Made by a program: the position numbers and the translations under genes
In this document: positions 1 through 8,160 of the stretch, one piece after another
How positions within the stretch are numbered: the first letter of the stretch is position 1
How the letters are laid out: every line of letters begins with the position of its first letter
Origin: Oligoflexia bacterium
GTDB lineage: Bacteria > Bdellovibrionota_B > Oligoflexia > Oligoflexales > JAGOVF01
Direction of reading: 5' to 3'
Assembly (NCBI GenBank): GCA_030432875.1
Contig: JAUILP010000026.1
Span: 1-44,758 of the forward strand
Length of the DNA: 44,758 nucleotides
Notes under the pieces: model-generated
What the model saw: only the letters and a program-made list of their open reading frames with translations
What the model was told of the DNA's origin: nothing
The model's database searches: none

Positions 1-133
1 TACTGAAAAAGTCACTGTTTAACAGCCTAGTAATTTGGTCGTGGCTTACCTTATCCCCACCCAGAGCCATATTGGTGGCAGTCTTCTTAAAATGAATCGC
101 CATCAACAGCAGAATATACCTGAACATCGTCAT
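1..133 (-). CDS. Partial DDE transposase (IS701/IS4-like), N-terminus only
   Basis: Reading the minus strand from an ATG at 133 gives 44 codons, open to the left edge, so the rest lies outside the window. The segment KVSHDQITRLLNSDFF matches the N-terminal 'SHDxITRxL' signature that I know from IS701/IS4-type DDE transposases, where it follows a short hydrophobic helix; here that helix is YILLLMAIHF. A GGAG lies ten bases upstream of the ATG and an in-frame stop lies just before it, which supports this start. The catalytic DDE residues cannot be seen. The family assignment rests on one short motif. Confidence 0.55.
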   Translation of the reverse strand, partial: MTMFRYILLLMAIHFKKTATNMALGGDKVSHDQITRLLNSDFFS

Positions 134-345
134 GCTTCATTTTCTCCAATGAAGTTAAAGACAATGATAATAAAGACTTTTAGGGATTTTAAAAGATCAA
201 ATAAACCTGTCACATGACGACTGGCTTGCGTTTTATGCAGGCAGAAAAACGATATTCCAGGTTTTAAGCGGGTTTCAGTTTATGGCTTGAAAGCTAGGAC
301 TAGCCACATTAACAATGATCAACATGAACCAAACTATTGCTGTAA

Positions 346-374
346 CTGATGTTACGCGTCGCGCGTAACATCAG
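346..374. repeat. Perfect 13-bp inverted repeat with 3-nt loop
   Basis: CTGATGTTACGCG (346-358) and CGCGTAACATCAG (362-374) are exact reverse complements around TCG. The repeat covers the stop codon (352-354) and last codons of the minus-strand IS66-like ORF. It may be a transcription end hairpin, although no T-run follows on either strand, or a structure at an element boundary. Confidence 0.8.
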
Positions 375-525
375 CTTGAATATAAAGATAGCTTTTTAAA
401 ATCTCTAATAGAAGACTAAGGTCTTCAGGTGCAACGGCAACACCATCATTAATGGTAGCTTGAACTCTGTCGATAAGAGATTCTATTTCATCGAGGCTCA
501 CATCCTTGAGCGCTATATTTTTCAC
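352..525 (-). CDS. Small IS66-like transposase N-terminal fragment (57 aa)
   Basis: A GTG-initiated ORF of 57 codons on the minus strand, with AAAGAG upstream as a possible ribosome site. The protein is two acidic helices: LDEIESLIDRVQ, then VAPEDLSLLLEILKSYLY. This pattern (xLxxLLxRxxxxL..LxxEDxxLLxxLLxTLxxLQ) is what I associate with the extreme N-terminus of IS66 TnpC-type transposases, before the zinc-finger region. Nothing downstream continues the transposase, so it is either a free-standing fragment or a remnant. It lies between two other transposase pieces. The reading frame is clean; the family call is tentative. Confidence 0.45.
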   Translation of the reverse strand: MKNIALKDVSLDEIESLIDRVQATINDGVAVAPEDLSLLLEILKSYLYIQADVTRDA

Positions 526-559
526 AAGTCTCTTTCACTGTAGCAATGATTATTTAAAA

Positions 560-831
560 AAAATTAAAGGGTAGGAAACATAAACGCCTTTTTCGGCGAG
601 ATAAATTGGAGTCAATTGGCCTTTTTGAGACGACTTGATGTCCGAGGGAAGGTTTTGAATTCCATTGAGCGAACTCTGTAGGCAGATCACTCCCGGGACA
701 TCGAACTCTCAATCTGTGTAAAGAACACCTTCAAGTGGCTTGAGCAAAATAGGTTTGTCATAGATGCTCAATTCTAGCATTAACAGCTTTAGTTTCGGCC
801 AGTGCTCGTCCGTGAGCAGTAGTCGTGGCAT
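560..831 (-). pseudogene. Degenerate IS5-family transposase (DUF4096 N-terminus), frameshifted
   Basis: From an ATG at 831 the minus strand encodes MPRLLLTDEHWPKLKLLM and then YDKPILLKPLEGVLY, the usual opening of IS5-group transposases (DUF4096). After the Tyr codon at 718-720 the frame hits a stop. Dropping two bases (716-717) restores RLRVRCPGSDLPTEFAQWNS, which corresponds to the family's RLRTGCPWRDLPxxFGxWNS. So the gene carries a frameshift plus substitutions at conserved positions, such as the W of CPWRDLP. Recognisable similarity fades by about 560, and the DDE catalytic part is missing. This is a dead remnant. Confidence 0.75.
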
Positions 832-879
832 GGCAAACTCGTTGTTTAGTTACTCGTAAAACCAAAATCCGAGTTTGCC
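832..879. repeat. Inverted repeat, 10-bp perfect arms
   Basis: GGCAAACTCG (832-841) and CGAGTTTGCC (870-879) are exact reverse complements separated by 28 bases. The repeat sits between the small ORF ending at 880 and the ATG of the IS5-type remnant, so its arm touches that start codon. It could be a leader hairpin or part of an element end. Confidence 0.6.
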
Positions 880-1110
880 TCAACTTTTCAATTTTAAAGA
901 TTGAATCCTCTTCTTTGCCATTTCTCTATGCTTAGCCTTTGACTTTGGCGTGATCTTGATCATCGCCTCCCCCCCCGTTGCCTTCTTGCCTAGTGCTTCA
1001 TACAAAGCTTTGAAAGCATCGAAACGATTGCTGGAATTCCCCACAAAAGACGCGGGTTTCGGAGCTAAATTATTTTTCCCTGAATCGCTGATATTTATGC
1101 AACAACGCAC
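880..1110 (-). CDS. Hypothetical 76-aa basic protein
   Basis: A GTG-initiated ORF that I do not recognise. The C-terminal third is strongly basic, with many Lys and Arg. Inside the gene, minus-strand codons run through an eight-G tract (C8 on the plus strand at 969-976), a place where slippage could change frame. It stands among transposase remnants and may itself be a fragment of a mobile-element gene. No clear ribosome site or family signature supports it beyond the open frame. Confidence 0.3.
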   Translation of the reverse strand: MRCCINISDSGKNNLAPKPASFVGNSSNRFDAFKALYEALGKKATGGEAMIKITPKSKAKHREMAKKRIQSLKLKS

Positions 1111-1187
1111 CAGATATTCGCTTTGAATTTTGAGTTTTTTTCTTCACCAATGTTTCGCGTCATTTTTTACAATGAGAACGGAGTTGC

Positions 1188-1958
1188 TCAGTGGTTCGCT
1201 TTGAGATATTCGCTTAATTTTTCTTTTGCACTGGCTCCTTCCTGACTATCAATCGTGCCAATTGTTTCGCTGATAACACTGGCAATCGGACTATCGGGGT
1301 CTCCATTAGCTGCAGCATCGGCCAGCGTGCTGAGGATGATTTCGGCATCTTCGACAGTCATTTCACTGAGGCGATCCAAATCAATAGAGCTTGGGTCTGC
1401 AGGGTCGATGGCAACAAATTGATTGAGGTACATGGTGGCATAAGCGCTCGTATACAGGCTGAGCTGATAACCCGCGCTGCTCGCATAATCGTAGGTTCCG
1501 GTATCCGTGCGATTTGCTTCGGGCATCGAATCAAGGAGATTTTTTGCTTGCCCCATAAAATTCAAGCTTTGAGCATATTCCTCGGCAGTGAGCACATCGG
1601 GATCTGGTAAAAATGAGCTAATAAGGTCAAATACTGAAGAATTATCAGCACCTGACCCAAGCACGTTAACGACCTCAAAGATATCAAAGCCTGCTTCAGC
1701 GGCGTAAGCAGAGGAAAGTAGGGGATAGATATCATAGGCTTCGGGATTCGCAGCGATTTCAGCCTCTAAAAGGCTGATGGCTTGCGGAGAATCTCCGTCA
1801 TTGAGGGCTTTTTTCGCACGTTCTTTAGCGCTACCTTCTTCGCAAGTAATGCCGGGAGTCGGATTAGAGCAATCGAAGGCATTTTTATCGGCTTTGCAGC
1901 CCAGTGCTTCCAAAGTGAGCAGCCAACATAAAAATATTTTGCTAAAATAAATGTTCAT
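1188..1958 (-). CDS. Exported lipoprotein, helical (TPR-like)
   Basis: Signal peptide ending in a lipobox (EALGC) with a short hydrophobic core, so probably a membrane-anchored lipoprotein. The mature part is acidic and Ala-rich; residues about 45-90 (KERAKKALNDGDSPQAISLL, then NPEAYDIYPLLSSAYA) look like a tetratricopeptide-type helix pair. The rest is helical and unassigned. The first possible codon is a GTG at 1961, but the ATG at 1958 is the more natural start. It begins about ten bases after the stop of the outer-membrane protein gene, so the two are almost certainly co-transcribed and may work together at the outer membrane. The specific role is unknown. Confidence 0.7.
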   Translation of the reverse strand: MNIYFSKIFLCWLLTLEALGCKADKNAFDCSNPTPGITCEEGSAKERAKKALNDGDSPQAISLLEAEIAANPEAYDIYPLLSSAYAAEAGFDIFEVVNVLGSGADNSSVFDLISSFLPDPDVLTAEEYAQSLNFMGQAKNLLDSMPEANRTDTGTYDYASSAGYQLSLYTSAYATMYLNQFVAIDPADPSSIDLDRLSEMTVEDAEIILSTLADAAANGDPDSPIASVISETIGTIDSQEGASAKEKLSEYLKANH

Positions 1959-1970
1959 CACAATAACTTT

Positions 1971-3083
1971 CTAAAAATCAAATCCTGATGTTAACGATAA
2001 TTGATAAATTCCCCGAGAATTTAGTCCAGGGCCATTGCTGAGTTCGCGCCGATAATAAGTTGCTGTTAGGCGCATGATAATAAGGTCAATCTCTGCCCCG
2101 TAACTCGGAAACCCCTGATATAGCCCGGCACCAAGGCCGAGATAACCGCGTAGAAGTATCTTAGCGCCAAGATACGTTCTTTTAAAAGTAGGTTCGCCAT
2201 AAGCCTGAAGAATATCTCGTTCATTGACTTCTAAATGAATGGCATCATTATCATTGTGAAAAGTTAGCGCTGCTCCGCCGTGCAGGGTTTGCTTAAATGA
2301 TTCTGGCGTGCCCCCACCCGAAAACTTGGTATCACCAAAATCATCAACTTTTGCGGCAATTCTGATATCTACCCAAGGGCCTTGAAAAAACAGGAGCATG
2401 CCAGCATCAAACCCTATGCCTGTTTTAAGAGCGGCGAGACTCTCTTCCTGTCCATTGTTTTTTGCTAGATTATCAATGCTACTCATATCACTGAGGTCAA
2501 CAGTAAGGTACTTTTCAGATACCAAGAGATATTTTCCGGTTACCCCTAAAGAAAGCCAGCGAAATGGAGTACGAAAGGCTAAACTCGCTAATCCGCCCGC
2601 ATAGGCTTCAGAGGTCAAAGCAATGCCAGGTAGTCCTGTTTTTGTATAGCGTTCCGCCACAATATCTGGTTCCACTCGGTAAAAAAGACCAATGCCCCCG
2701 TTATTTGTGAGAAAACTTATAGCTGTGGCCGAACCAGCATGAATAGGATTATTAAGGACGCGGTCAATAAAGGCGCTAGGGTTGCTTTCCGTGCTACTAC
2801 TACCGCTCTTTACCATCGACTGCGCAAGATCCACTGATTCTTTGCCCAGGATTAGTGTGGTACGTAAACCGAGCCAGCGCAAAAATTTTCCGCCGTAAGG
2901 AAGCTGAGCAGGATTTTGAAAGAGTATCCCTGACTGCGTAGCGCGGGTAAGCGCGGCTCCACCGGAAGCGATGTCGAAGGGATCTTCATATACGCTATTA
3001 TTAGTTTTTTCGGCGTAGGAAATTTCAGAGTAAAACACTATGGCGAGGAAATAAAATATGCTCGCAAATTTCCGAAAATTCAC
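1971..3083 (-). CDS. Outer-membrane beta-barrel protein, PorV/UPF0164-like
   Basis: 370 aa. A signal peptide (hydrophobic core about residues 8-24, ending SYA) is followed by a mature start typical of PorV/FadL-like barrels: DPFDIASGGAALTRA, then GILFQNPAQLPY, the 'gG.A.a..... ...NPAgL' pattern seen in UPF0164/PorV proteins. The remainder alternates polar and aromatic strands (GIGLFYRVEPDIVAERY, LRGYLGLGAGLYQGF) and the last residue is Phe (SGFDF), the usual barrel-assembly signal. It starts with GTG, preceded by AAGGAG at good spacing. First gene of a two-gene unit with the lipoprotein downstream. It is likely a porin or secretion-accessory barrel; the cargo cannot be told from sequence. Confidence 0.75.
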   Translation of the reverse strand: MNFRKFASIFYFLAIVFYSEISYAEKTNNSVYEDPFDIASGGAALTRATQSGILFQNPAQLPYGGKFLRWLGLRTTLILGKESVDLAQSMVKSGSSSTESNPSAFIDRVLNNPIHAGSATAISFLTNNGGIGLFYRVEPDIVAERYTKTGLPGIALTSEAYAGGLASLAFRTPFRWLSLGVTGKYLLVSEKYLTVDLSDMSSIDNLAKNNGQEESLAALKTGIGFDAGMLLFFQGPWVDIRIAAKVDDFGDTKFSGGGTPESFKQTLHGGAALTFHNDNDAIHLEVNERDILQAYGEPTFKRTYLGAKILLRGYLGLGAGLYQGFPSYGAEIDLIIMRLTATYYRRELSNGPGLNSRGIYQLSLTSGFDF

Positions 3084-3332
3084 CTGCTACTCTCCTTAAA
3101 AATTAGGAAAAATTATATTTCCACTTTCTTTATCGGTTTTTTTTAAAAATAACTGTTATTTCTGCTAACTGGCCAATAATAAATTGTTAACTTGCGCAAA
3201 TTGTCTAATGTATAAATGAGATGAAAAAAATTTAAGCAATAGGGAATAGGGGATTTAGGAGCCCAGCCTTTTTCTATCGGCCTCGATGTGCGATAATATA
3301 AATAGAAATGTAAATAAATTTTTGAGGTTTTC

Positions 3333-3629
3333 GTGGGATTTCGTATTATTAAATCGAATGAGAAACGTCCCCATATTGATATGACCCATTTACGTGAGCT
3401 TGTGATTGCTGAAATCGCCAGCAAGTGGGATTATCATTTGGGGCCGCAGAGCCATATTGTGGGCTCCAAAGAATTTATTGAAAAAATTACTGAGATCAAT
3501 GCCAAAATGGATGCACAAACTGCGTGGGATACACTTGAAAAAATAAAACATGAGTGGGGAAATAACAATAAAGGGGCTCGACTTCTTCAGGCAAATATCA
3601 GCACTTCAAAATTGATTGAGTTACTCTAA
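3333..3629 (+). CDS. Hypothetical 98-aa cytoplasmic protein, first gene of rlmD operon
   Basis: A GTG start with GAGG about eight bases upstream. The protein has no signal peptide or membrane segment. It mixes a basic N-terminus with helices (THLRELVIAEIASKW, then TAWDTLEKIKHEW). The stop codon is directly followed by the ATG of the next gene, so the two are translationally coupled. I do not recognise a family. The placement ahead of a ribosomal RNA methyltransferase suggests a housekeeping setting but proves nothing about function. Confidence 0.6.
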   Translation: MGFRIIKSNEKRPHIDMTHLRELVIAEIASKWDYHLGPQSHIVGSKEFIEKITEINAKMDAQTAWDTLEKIKHEWGNNNKGARLLQANISTSKLIELL

Positions 3630-3992
3630 ATGGCAACTTCCGATGAAAGTGAAAAAGCAACATCTTTGCTCACGACTTTACTTCCCCTAGTTTTAGACCT
3701 TGTTACCAATGAACTCTCCGCGAGTAAGGGGAAATGGTCAAAAGCATTTCCTTCAAAAGAAATTCGGAGATTTTTTGATGCTTCCTTAAAAAAAATTGAT
3801 GGACAAAAAAACGATACAGCCCGCATAATCGGTAAGGAAATTGGTGAGGCATTGGCAGCAGCGATAGTGAAAAATTTGCCAGAACTTCTTAGCAGCATGG
3901 ATTTACATATTTCTTTTTCAAAAAAGAAAAATTCACCCGCCGCTTTAAAGAGAAAAAAAAAGATCCCCATCAAAAATTCAAAAAATAAATAG
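3630..3992 (+). CDS. Hypothetical 120-aa protein with Lys-rich tail
   Basis: The ATG starts on the base after the previous gene's stop. Residues 1-95 are helical (LLTTLLPLVLDLVTNEL; IGKEIGEALAAAIVKNLPELL), possibly a helical bundle. The last 25 residues are almost all Lys, Arg, Ser and Asn, a disordered basic tail that could bind RNA or DNA. No family is recognised. The gap to the methyltransferase start is only 10 bases, so it shares the transcript. Confidence 0.6.
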   Translation: MATSDESEKATSLLTTLLPLVLDLVTNELSASKGKWSKAFPSKEIRRFFDASLKKIDGQKNDTARIIGKEIGEALAAAIVKNLPELLSSMDLHISFSKKKNSPAALKRKKKIPIKNSKNK

Positions 3993-4002
3993 GTGCGCGT
4001 AG

Positions 4003-5325
4003 ATGTTGATTTCTAGGCTCAAAATAGAAAAGCAGGTCTACCAAGGTTGGGGCTTGGGTTTTTCTGATAATAAAGCCATCTTTGTTGAGCAAGCCATAGA
4101 TGGTGATATCGTAGATGCTGAAATTGTTAAGGATCATAAAGCGCACGCTTTTGCTAAGATCAAAGAGATTGTGCAAGCAAGCCCATTTAGGGTGATTTCC
4201 CCTTGTCCGTATACGCGCTGCGGTGGATGTCACTGGCAAACTATGGCGTATGAGCGCCAAGTCCATTGGAAAAGAGCGTTTGTCCAAGAATCCATAGGGT
4301 CATTGGTTAAGGGTGAGCATACTTTTGAATTTAGAGAATCCGAAAAGGCTCATTCTTATCGCTCACGAATTACCTTACGTATGCATGTTGATGAAAAGGG
4401 AAAACACACTTTTGGTTTTTTTGAACAACACACCTATAACCTTATTCCTATTGCCTCTTGCTCTATTTCTATGCCTGCCATTAATGAATTCTTACAAAAA
4501 CTTTCCGCATGTGATTTTTCACTGTGGCCAGACAAGAAATTTCGCTTGGAGATACAAGTTTATCCTGAAAATAACCAAGATGAACCTAAACATATTTCGG
4601 TCGTGGTTACCTCAGCACAAAAAAATACCGAAAACCTCAATGCGTTTCTTCAGATTATTTCGCGCATAGAAAACGTCCTTACGGTCAAACTCGCTGGAGA
4701 CACCAAAAATAATCTTGATTTCTTCTTTTTTGGTTCTTACGGTGGAGCTGATTTTTTTAATAGTCCTGGGCAGTTTCAGCAGGTAAATTTGACCTTAAAC
4801 AATATGCTTCGTGATGATTTAATGGGAAACATAAAAAATTCTGACCTTAAAAATAATGAGTCAAAAATCCTTGATTTATTTGCAGGCAGCGGAAATTTAA
4901 GTATAGCTCTAGCAAAAGCGGGATACCAAGTGACTGCCGTAGAGCAAAATAAGATATCTGTCGCATCGGCGAAACAAAATATTAAAAAAAATAATATAAA
5001 AACCATGATCATAGAAAAGGCAGACTCAGCATCATTTATTAAGGGATATGCCAAAAATAAGCAAAAATTTCCTTGGCGGCATGTTTTACTTGATCCACCG
5101 CGAGCGGGCGCTCTCGGGGTTTGCCGTGATTTGGTTTTACTCAAGCCAGAATATATTACTTATATTAGCTGTGACCTCGCAACTCTGAGGCGAGACTTAA
5201 AGGTATTATTAGAAGGGTCATATGTCATAAATAAAATATATTCATATGATTTTTTTCCAAGTACTTTCCATATTGAGACCATGGTGCTTTTGTCACGAAC
5301 CAATTCTCAGGATGTAAAAATATGA
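4003..5325 (+). CDS. rlmD: 23S rRNA (uracil-5-)-methyltransferase, RlmD/TrmA family
   Basis: A SAM-dependent enzyme forming 5-methyluridine in rRNA. All hallmarks are visible: an N-terminal TRAM-like domain (about 1-60); iron-sulfur cysteines C68, C73, C76 (CPYTRCGGC) and C153; SAM loop DLFAGSGNL (about 291-299); substrate motif LLDPPRAG (about 362-369); catalytic nucleophile C390 in YISCDLATL; general base E425 in FHIET. The Cys and Glu positions are within one residue of those known for E. coli RlmD (C389, E424) and the length (440) is similar. The first Cys spacing is C-x4-C instead of the C-x5-C of E. coli RlmD. RlmC or TrmA activity cannot be excluded from sequence alone. The stop overlaps the next gene's ATG (ATGA). 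Confidence 0.88.
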   Translation: MLISRLKIEKQVYQGWGLGFSDNKAIFVEQAIDGDIVDAEIVKDHKAHAFAKIKEIVQASPFRVISPCPYTRCGGCHWQTMAYERQVHWKRAFVQESIGSLVKGEHTFEFRESEKAHSYRSRITLRMHVDEKGKHTFGFFEQHTYNLIPIASCSISMPAINEFLQKLSACDFSLWPDKKFRLEIQVYPENNQDEPKHISVVVTSAQKNTENLNAFLQIISRIENVLTVKLAGDTKNNLDFFFFGSYGGADFFNSPGQFQQVNLTLNNMLRDDLMGNIKNSDLKNNESKILDLFAGSGNLSIALAKAGYQVTAVEQNKISVASAKQNIKKNNIKTMIIEKADSASFIKGYAKNKQKFPWRHVLLDPPRAGALGVCRDLVLLKPEYITYISCDLATLRRDLKVLLEGSYVINKIYSYDFFPSTFHIETMVLLSRTNSQDVKI

Positions 5326-6809
5326 TAAAAATTTCATCTTTAGTTTTCATCGTACTTATTTTTGCGAGCGGCTGCAAAAAATGGCAAGATATTTGGCAGG
5401 AAGAAACTGATTATAGCGAAGAAATGCCGGTTATTTCGGCAAAAGAGGGCCTCGCAAATAGCGTTGATGAACTCAGTCGTACCGGGGATTTTTACTACAA
5501 TGTTTGGGACGGCGAGTTTGTGCTTAATATCAACAAGCTACCCGATTGGGGTGAGGTGGAGCATCTGCCTTATTCGGGTTATTGGTACCCTCAGTCGACG
5601 CAGGGTACAAATTTAGTGATTACGCCAGGTGGTCAAAGCCCGCTCGCTAAATATGACCAAGCCTTTAATACAGGTGGGGCCTCAGTAAATTGGGAATTAC
5701 AAAATCATACAAGCACGCTGTCATGGGCCGGGCACTGCAATGGATTTTCCTCGGCAGCGCAGCGTCATGCTGAGCCATTTAAATCCGTGGTTCGCGGTGG
5801 GGTAACTTTTGATCCCATAGAAATAAAAGCCTTACTAGCAGAAGTCTATATGGGTTCAAAATATTTTTTTCTTGGTGGCAATCGCTGCGAACAAACAGGA
5901 ACCATAAGTGGAAATATTTGGAACCGCCCTAATAAACAGTATTTAGGCGAGTGTGAGGATATTAATGCCGGAACTTTTCATGTAGCATTAGCTAACTGGG
6001 TTGGTATTAAAAAGCATACAATAATTTTTGATAGCTCTACCAATAATGAGGTCTGGAATTTTCCTCTTTACTACTACAATGCTGATTTGGCTATCATTAG
6101 TAAAGATCAAGCCTTAGCTGCATTAGGACAGTATGGTACCACACAGTATGCCTTTAATGCTGCAGCCGTTAAGTTTCTTAGAGTGAGTAATGCTGTAACC
6201 TATGCTCAGGCGATAAATCCTGAGCGCTTGACTGGAAGTACTCCAAGTCCTATTACCCATGTTTATGACTATATTCTTGAAGTCAATGCTGAAGACGAGG
6301 TGATTGGGGGTGAGTGGCTAGGCGATAGTGTGACCAATCATCCTGATTTTCTCTGGGTAGCCTTAGAACCGATGCAGGGAGCAGGTACAAATTTTAATGG
6401 CAATCCCTATCTCAATCCTGCGGAAGTTATTAAAATGTGGGCGGAATCTATTGGTGCAGATCCTGAAAATCCGCCTCTTGATATCTTTGAACCCGTAGAT
6501 ACTCGGCTGTCTTCCTGGGGGAAATTTCCCAAATTTGAAGTCTCGATTGATGGCAACTCGCGTGGGGCCAGCTTTTTAGGAAAGCCTTTAAAACTATCTG
6601 TTAAGCGGCTTGGGGGATTTACGGGTACTCTAGATCTGAACGTGACGGTAAACGGCGTTGGCACTGCCACAGCGACGACAACTAAGGACTATGATACTCT
6701 GCTTATCGATATATCTGCTAAAATGGGCATTAATTCTCTATATTTATCATGGAACCGCGCGGGCAGCAAAATCGACGAAGCGAGTTTGTTTTTCCATTCT
6801 CTACCCTAA
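5322..6809 (+). CDS. Lipoprotein transglutaminase, TGase-elicitor type
   Basis: 495 aa with a lipobox (FASGC, Cys18), so anchored in the cell envelope. The central region resembles the transglutaminase-elicitor family known from oomycete GP42-like proteins and some bacteria: a WPxSGYWxP-like opening (PYSGYWYPQSTQG), then SWAGHCNGFSSAA with the putative nucleophile C139, then AGTFHVALANWVG with H220, and an acidic/amide region EVWNFPLYYY that would supply the third residue. This triad predicts acyl-transfer or protein cross-linking chemistry outside the cytoplasm. The last 110 residues form a beta-rich domain that may bind partners. It is the last gene of the operon, overlapping rlmD by four bases, and is followed by a strong terminator. 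The family call is from memory of motifs. Confidence 0.7.
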   Translation: MIKISSLVFIVLIFASGCKKWQDIWQEETDYSEEMPVISAKEGLANSVDELSRTGDFYYNVWDGEFVLNINKLPDWGEVEHLPYSGYWYPQSTQGTNLVITPGGQSPLAKYDQAFNTGGASVNWELQNHTSTLSWAGHCNGFSSAAQRHAEPFKSVVRGGVTFDPIEIKALLAEVYMGSKYFFLGGNRCEQTGTISGNIWNRPNKQYLGECEDINAGTFHVALANWVGIKKHTIIFDSSTNNEVWNFPLYYYNADLAIISKDQALAALGQYGTTQYAFNAAAVKFLRVSNAVTYAQAINPERLTGSTPSPITHVYDYILEVNAEDEVIGGEWLGDSVTNHPDFLWVALEPMQGAGTNFNGNPYLNPAEVIKMWAESIGADPENPPLDIFEPVDTRLSSWGKFPKFEVSIDGNSRGASFLGKPLKLSVKRLGGFTGTLDLNVTVNGVGTATATTTKDYDTLLIDISAKMGINSLYLSWNRAGSKIDEASLFFHSLP

Positions 6810-6840
6810 AGTTTCCCTCATAATTTTTTGCGTTCAAGGG

Positions 6841-6869
6841 GGTGTTCCCATTTGGGTACACTTTTTTTA
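6841..6869 (+). terminator. Rho-independent terminator of the rlmD operon
   Basis: GTGTTCCC (6842-6849) pairs with GGGTACAC (6854-6861) with one mismatch around a four-base loop, followed at once by seven T. It lies about 30 bases after the stop of the transglutaminase gene. Confidence 0.8.
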
Positions 6870-7047
6870 TTTTCTTTATTTTGTCTTTTTAAAAAATATT
6901 ATTTTGTGATAGCAAGTCTTTGGCGTGATATGAAAGCGTATGTGATGTACTTGGAAAAAATGGTAGGAATATTGTTTGATCAGAGGTATGTCTAGTTAGG
7001 CATTTAAGGAAGTTTTATTAGTTTTTTCAATTTTTAAAGGAGAGTTT

Positions 7048-7458
7048 ATGATGAACAGCAAACTTATTTTTACAGCACTTATTTTGGGTCAGTCGCTTTG
7101 TCTCAATGCACAGACAAAACCAACCATTTCCGTGGGGACACCTAGCCGTCTGGAAGCGGTAAAAGTTACATCAATAGAATCATGGAAAAATGAAATGCCA
7201 CCTATGGGTTCCAAAAATTATACGGCATTATCAGCTATCGTGACTTCTAAAGGCTGTACTTCAGCCTCTGATTTTAAAGTAGATGTTCAGGAATTAAAAG
7301 GTATCAAGTTTGTGAGTATCTTACGCACCCAAATGGATGTTTGTAGCGAACCAGTGCAAGAAATTGAAGTGCAGTTAGCAAGTCCTGCTTTGCTCAAAGA
7401 TGATCATGTCGTTATTTTAAATCCGTTTCCTGTACTTGATTTAGGAAGTGTTTATTAA
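7048..7458 (+). CDS. Small exported protein, 136 aa
   Basis: Signal peptide (about residues 1-21, ending LNA) preceded by AAAGGAGAG, a strong ribosome site. The mature protein is beta-rich with two cysteines (KGCTSASDF and MDVCSEPVQ) that could form one disulfide. No family recognised. The strand-like pattern and size suggest a small periplasmic or secreted domain. It is followed after 50 bases, including a short hairpin, by another small exported protein, so the two may be co-expressed. Confidence 0.65.
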   Translation: MMNSKLIFTALILGQSLCLNAQTKPTISVGTPSRLEAVKVTSIESWKNEMPPMGSKNYTALSAIVTSKGCTSASDFKVDVQELKGIKFVSILRTQMDVCSEPVQEIEVQLASPALLKDDHVVILNPFPVLDLGSVY

Positions 7459-7466
7459 TAATCAAT

Positions 7467-7492
7467 ATAGGATCTATAGGTACTAATCCTAT
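7467..7492 (+). repeat. Short intergenic hairpin
   Basis: ATAGGAT (7467-7473) pairs with ATCCTAT (7486-7492). It lies between two co-directional genes and has no T-run, so it is more likely an mRNA processing or stability hairpin than a terminator. Confidence 0.4.
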
Positions 7493-7508
7493 TATAAAGG
7501 TAAAATTT

Positions 7509-8138
7509 ATGAAAAATTTATGGGTTATCGGGCTAATTTGTGCAAACGGCCTTATCGGTTCAAATGGTGTTGCGGCAAGTTTTGATAATATTTGCGCTGA
7601 CAATGAAATTTCTATTTGCCAAGAGAGAGCGGGCAGTAGGGCAGATTATTCCAATCCCATAGATAAAGAGGCCTTAAAATTGGTGCCTTGTGCATTAGAA
7701 AGTGCAGATGATACCATCATATTTGATCTCGCGGCTAATTTGTCTGCTGTGCTAAAAAAATTGGCGGAAACAGATAATTTTAAAAGTGTCACAAGCATCG
7801 TTTGCCAGGAAGGGTTTAATGCTGAAGTTGACTCAGAGGTGGTTTATCATACCCCGTGGTGTAAGGCTTATGTTTCATTAAAAGGCATTGGCGCGACAAC
7901 CCCCGTCGTCATAGATTTAGAAAAAACAGGTACTGGTTATTCGCTTCTTGTTGATACCTTGAAAAAAATGGGTATTCCCCATGATGGTCGTAGTACCATG
8001 TATTCGTTACTTTATCCCGAATGCGACGTGAATCTTAACGGGGTCTTAACTTGTACTTTTATAAATGGCCCAGCGGCGGCAGCCTGGTTTGGAGTAGATA
8101 AGCTCGCGACTTTTACTGCAAAAAGTTGTTTAAAGTAG
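7509..8138 (+). CDS. Cys-rich exported protein, 209 aa
   Basis: Signal peptide of about 23 residues (ending GVAA), with AAAGG upstream. The mature part has many cysteines (NICADNEISICQE, LVPCALE, IVCQEGF, TPWCKAY, YPECDVN, LTCTF, AKSCLK), an even pattern expected for a disulfide-bonded secreted protein. No family recognised. It stands directly after another small exported protein and before a terminator, so it closes that unit. Confidence 0.65.
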   Translation: MKNLWVIGLICANGLIGSNGVAASFDNICADNEISICQERAGSRADYSNPIDKEALKLVPCALESADDTIIFDLAANLSAVLKKLAETDNFKSVTSIVCQEGFNAEVDSEVVYHTPWCKAYVSLKGIGATTPVVIDLEKTGTGYSLLVDTLKKMGIPHDGRSTMYSLLYPECDVNLNGVLTCTFINGPAAAAWFGVDKLATFTAKSCLK

Positions 8139-8160
8139 CTATCATCTAATCCATTGTGCA

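Noticed and set aside
3143-3424. Minus-strand open frame of 93 codons
   Set aside because: It overlaps the better supported GTG gene at 3333 and the upstream region of the outer-membrane gene, has no ribosome site and no family-like content.
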